Part shown: positions 62,096 to 64,000 of the stretch, in pieces
Position numbering within the stretch: position 1 is the stretch's first letter
How the letters are laid out: every line of letters starts with the position of its first letter
DNA from: Cryptomeria japonica
Taxonomy: Eukaryota > Streptophyta > Pinopsida > Cupressales > Cupressaceae
Length of the DNA stretch: 64,000 bases
NCBI RefSeq assembly: GCF_030272615.1
Contig: NC_081405.1
Span: 316,377,541-316,441,540 of the forward strand
Direction of reading: 5' to 3'
Made by a program: the position numbers and the translations under genes
The notes under the pieces: generated by a model
What the model was told of the DNA's origin: nothing
Database searches by the model: none
Seen by the model: the letters and a program-made list of their open reading frames with translations, nothing else

Positions 62096-62260
62096 AAATA
62101 AGCATATTTTCTTTCACAATTCATGTACACAACAAAATAGTACTCCTACCACCAACATCCAAATATAATAGAGTTTACACTCTATTGCTTGCCTATCCTT
62201 ATGTGATGGGAAAGACCACTTGAAGTCAAAGCTGATAATTGTGCATTCTCAAGTGCAATC
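62096..62260. repeat. Diverged repeat pair, copy 1
   Basis: Shares ordered blocks with 63440-63590 (ACCAC..ATCTAAA.AT.ATAGA, then TTGCCTATCCTT-like and TGTGATGGGAAAG-like words), roughly 70 percent by eye over about 130 bp. Confidence 0.5.
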
Positions 62261-63385
62261 CTAATTGTTTTAACAATTCTTATTTATTTTTGATGATTCA
62301 CAAGAAAATGATAAAATCATCAACTTGATTAGAAATATTCTCAACCTTATTTTCCATAATATTAAAAGATTTATTTTTTTAATTAAATTTGAAGTAACTT
62401 ATTTGAATTTGTCATGCTTCCTTATATAATAGATTTGTTTTGATTTCTATTATGTTTATAAAATTATGAATCATCTCTGACTAAGTATAAAAGGTATAGT
62501 ATTATTTATTTATATTTCTCACAACATAATATTATTTATTTATATTTATCACAACATAGTATTGGTAAACGGATACAAAATTTATGTACATTAATCTAAA
62601 TTAGGATTGGTTTATGCATTCTGTGAGATTAGCTTTCCTTAATTCCATAATTTTGTTTTTCATTTATTTATTATAATAGGAGGTCAATCCTAATGTGGGT
62701 GGTGATGAAGTAATTTTGAAGTACTCGGTAATTTTGTGGTGGAGTTGGCAAAAGAAATTCATGGTATATACGAAGGAATTTAAGCTTTTTTAAATTATGA
62801 AGTGAGTACTATACACTAAATAATAATACCAAAATAATTTGTAGATAAAATTGAAGTCATTTACTCATCATATGATCCTTTATTATGTTACAATCTATAT
62901 GAAGAATGATGAGGTTAGAATTAGAAGAATTATCACAATTTAAAGTTTACTTAAGTTTAAATTTATATAAATAGTAGAATTTAAATTATTCTTAAAATTT
63001 ATACAATAGTATTATTTTTATGAAATAAATCTTAAAGAAAGTTATTTATTGAACATTTCTGAAGATACAATAAAATTTTGTATATTTTAAATTATCTACC
63101 TTTACTCTCAATAACATCAAAATTCAGTACGTTGGTAGATAAATTTAAGAAATTAATATAAAAACATATGCAAGTCAATACATTCTTCAAACTAATAAAA
63201 TCAAAACTAACCTAAGATAAGATAATAACACTAATATGTTCCCCTTTTAAAAATAAAATAAAATAAATGTTTTTGTTCACTCTATTAATATAAGGTAAAA
63301 AGAAATCATATTTTTCATAATTTATGAAGGATTTAACTAATAAGCTAAAATATTTTTCTTTGTTGCTTTAATAGATATTATTAAT
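62261..63385. other. AT-rich intergenic, nothing recognised
   Basis: No supported gene, RNA or mobile element. Confidence 0.5.
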
Positions 63386-63425
63386 GTGGGGATCACCTTG
63401 TGGTGTAGTGGTTAAGTGTTTTCTC
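63386..63425 (+). mobile_element. Truncated SINE head (box A only)
   Basis: GTGGGGATCACCTTGTGGTG and the following TAGTGGTTAAG resemble a tRNA 5' half with box A TGGTGTAGTGG at 63401-63411. No box B follows, so at most a truncated copy. Confidence 0.35.
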
Positions 63426-63439
63426 TCAAAATTTTCAAG

Positions 63440-63590
63440 AAATATAATTTACGAACAACCTATATGCATAACTGAAGAACAATGTTACCACTCATATCTA
63501 AACATGATAGATTTTATGTCTTATTAGTTTCCTATCCTTGTGCAATGTGGAAAACTATTCAAATTGTGATTAAAAAAGAGAACTACACCA
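63440..63590. repeat. Diverged repeat pair, copy 2
   Basis: Partner of 62096-62260, same orientation. Confidence 0.5.
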
Positions 63591-63808
63591 TGATTTCATA
63601 GTAAAATAAAAATAATTTTTTGAATATATTCAGACCTTTGTTACATTTCTATACATTGGCTTATAAAGCCATTAATTCTCATACAAAACTAACCAACCTA
63701 TTCATAGGAATAACTCCCAAGAAAGTAATATTTAATTATTTGTTAACACTAACTTTATTCACAAACCTAAAATAGATATTGATGAAAATAATAAGAAAAC
63801 TACTAACA

Positions 63809-64000
63809 ATGGCAGAGGAGAATTTGATTGTGTAGCAGGTAGGCAGAGGGATTGTGGAGAATGTCCTAGGGGAGGAGGATGCGAATGGTAAAGCAGATGG
63901 ACATGGAAGTGAGATCTAGGATGGTGGGACTTTGCGAGTTCCAATGTTTTACAATGATGCCTCATCCGACAGTCTTGATGCTTCACGTGTCTCTAAGGGC
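63809..64000 (+). pseudogene. Possible start of an ORF running off the window
   Basis: ATG in good context (AACAATGGC) reads MAEENLIV, then TAG at 63833, then an open frame with one more TAG to the window end containing VPMFYNDASSDSLDASRVSK. GC content rises here relative to the flank. Could be a LINE ORF1 start or a decayed host exon; not recognised. Confidence 0.25.

Overview
This is plant nuclear DNA, most likely from a gymnosperm (conifer-type) genome. It is AT-rich, has almost no host genes, and is filled by decayed transposons nested inside each other. Very long Tat-lineage retrotransposons, a tRNA-derived SINE, LINEs and a three-exon class IV chitinase with canonical GT-AG introns all point to a seed plant. 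The conifer assignment is inference.

Layout. (1) 1-32745 is one old Ty3/Gypsy Tat-lineage LTR retrotransposon on the minus strand; its left LTR is cut by the window edge. A second, younger element of the same lineage (10509-26679, 775-bp LTRs, 5-bp ACTAT target duplication) sits inside its coding frame. By eye the outer LTRs differ at about 22 of 677 positions and the inner LTRs at about 13 of 775, which fits the nesting order. (2) 32746-39700 holds old repeats: a SINE, an RNase H fragment plus an extra coiled-coil ORF from a poly(A)-type retroelement, a 960-bp TIR element inside that ORF, and an opposite-strand LTR carrying a truncated poly(A)-type copy with a 16-bp target duplication. (3) 40157-41337 has two unrecognised hydrophobic ORFs. 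(4) 42900-59775 is a decayed minus-strand LINE split by a 12.3-kb DNA transposon (46486-58832). That transposon has matching inverted ends, a five-exon transposase-like gene, a convergent three-exon gene of unknown function, subterminal motif clusters and a long array of hairpin repeats. (5) 60209-61220 is the only apparently intact host gene, a class IV chitinase. (6) 61290-64000 is AT-rich flank with a diverged repeat pair, a SINE head and a possible gene start at the edge.

How the parts work together. Each Tat element encodes on its sense (minus) strand a single Gag-protease-G-patch-RT-RNase H-second RNase H-integrase polyprotein. Between integrase and 3' LTR each also carries an oppositely transcribed gene with its own TATA box, a short first exon, an intron and a large exon encoding a plant mobile domain (PMD) protein. 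The two elements have different short motifs, but each repeats its own motif at about 20-22 bp spacing in the same three places: near the primer-binding site, upstream of gag, and in the intron of the antisense gene. Relative to the local transcript the motif always points the same way. I consider this shared layout, together with the 12.3-kb transposon, the most interesting content.

All transposon genes seen are broken. Most stop codons I checked fit C-to-T or G-to-A change, as expected for old methylated DNA.
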